From positions 1 to 5,180 of the forward strand of contig JALNVO010000205.1 of the NCBI GenBank assembly GCA_023231365.1: a DNA stretch of 5,180 bases. The letters are read 5' to 3'. Under the pieces are notes generated by a model that was given only the letters and a program-made list of their open reading frames with translations, was not told the DNA's origin and made no database searches. Within the stretch, counting starts at the first letter, position 1. Each line of letters opens with the position of its first letter. Position numbers and translations under genes: made by a program. Source of the stretch: Fibrobacteraceae bacterium. Its GTDB lineage: Bacteria > Fibrobacterota > Fibrobacteria > Fibrobacterales > Fibrobacteraceae. Shown here in pieces: positions 5,148 through 5,180 of this stretch.

Positions 5148-5180
5148 TGAGGATGGAACAACGTGACACCGCAACAACGA

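Noticed and set aside
5076..5180. Possible cobalamin riboswitch, suggested by AGGGAAC followed by a CCCCGCAGGGGTGA stretch
   Set aside because: The stem that should follow GGGAA does not pair, the CACTGTNA element is missing, and no B12-box can be seen in the remaining sequence.
5153..5180. ATG preceded by GGGGTGAGG, possible start of a rightward gene
   Set aside because: Only nine codons are visible and the purine run is too close to the ATG for a normal ribosome site, so it cannot be supported.

Overview
The window comes from a bacterium of moderate GC content and is densely coded on both strands. The gene set is ordinary housekeeping plus a few poorly understood membrane proteins. Diagnostic families are an Aas-like acyl-ACP synthetase, thymidylate synthase, dihydrofolate reductase, an all-alpha (dimeric-type) dUTPase, a DUF4416 protein and a MauE-type membrane protein. 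The pilin-like tail of one membrane protein (motif GTWDEIGY) and the DUF4416 gene make me think of Fibrobacterota or a relative. That is an impression from protein style; no marker gene here proves it.

Layout. (1) 3-1699, plus strand: the C-terminal part of an AMP-binding, Aas-like ligase that runs in from the left edge. It overlaps by 4 nt (ATGA) a 286-residue three-helix membrane protein whose last helix and C-terminal domain look like a pilin. (2) 1706-2697, minus strand: a dUTPase-family gene followed after 2 nt by DUF4416. (3) 2724-4006, plus strand: thyA and folA with a 4-nt overlap, diverging from the dUTPase gene across only 26 nt. (4) 4007-4088: a convergent intergenic stretch with two consecutive hairpins. 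(5) 4089-4924, minus strand: a 55-codon single-helix membrane ORF followed after 2 nt by a MauE-like membrane protein. (6) 4925-5180: an AT-rich leader, then a GC-rich block with three consecutive stem-loops and no convincing gene.

Functionally the centre of the window is a compact dTMP module. The dUTPase makes dUMP and pyrophosphate from dUTP, ThyA methylates dUMP to dTMP and releases dihydrofolate, and FolA reduces dihydrofolate back to tetrahydrofolate. DUF4416 sits in the same transcription unit as the dUTPase, but its role is unknown. The left pair (acyl-ACP ligase and membrane protein) and the right pair (small anchor and MauE-like protein) are envelope-related and seem unconnected to the nucleotide genes.

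I see no mobile element, CRISPR array, tRNA, rRNA or clear foreign island. The points most worth a second look are the pilin-like tail fused to a two-helix membrane module, the possible loss of a domain in front of the MauE-like gene, the very short divergent promoter region, and the structured GC-rich block at the right edge.
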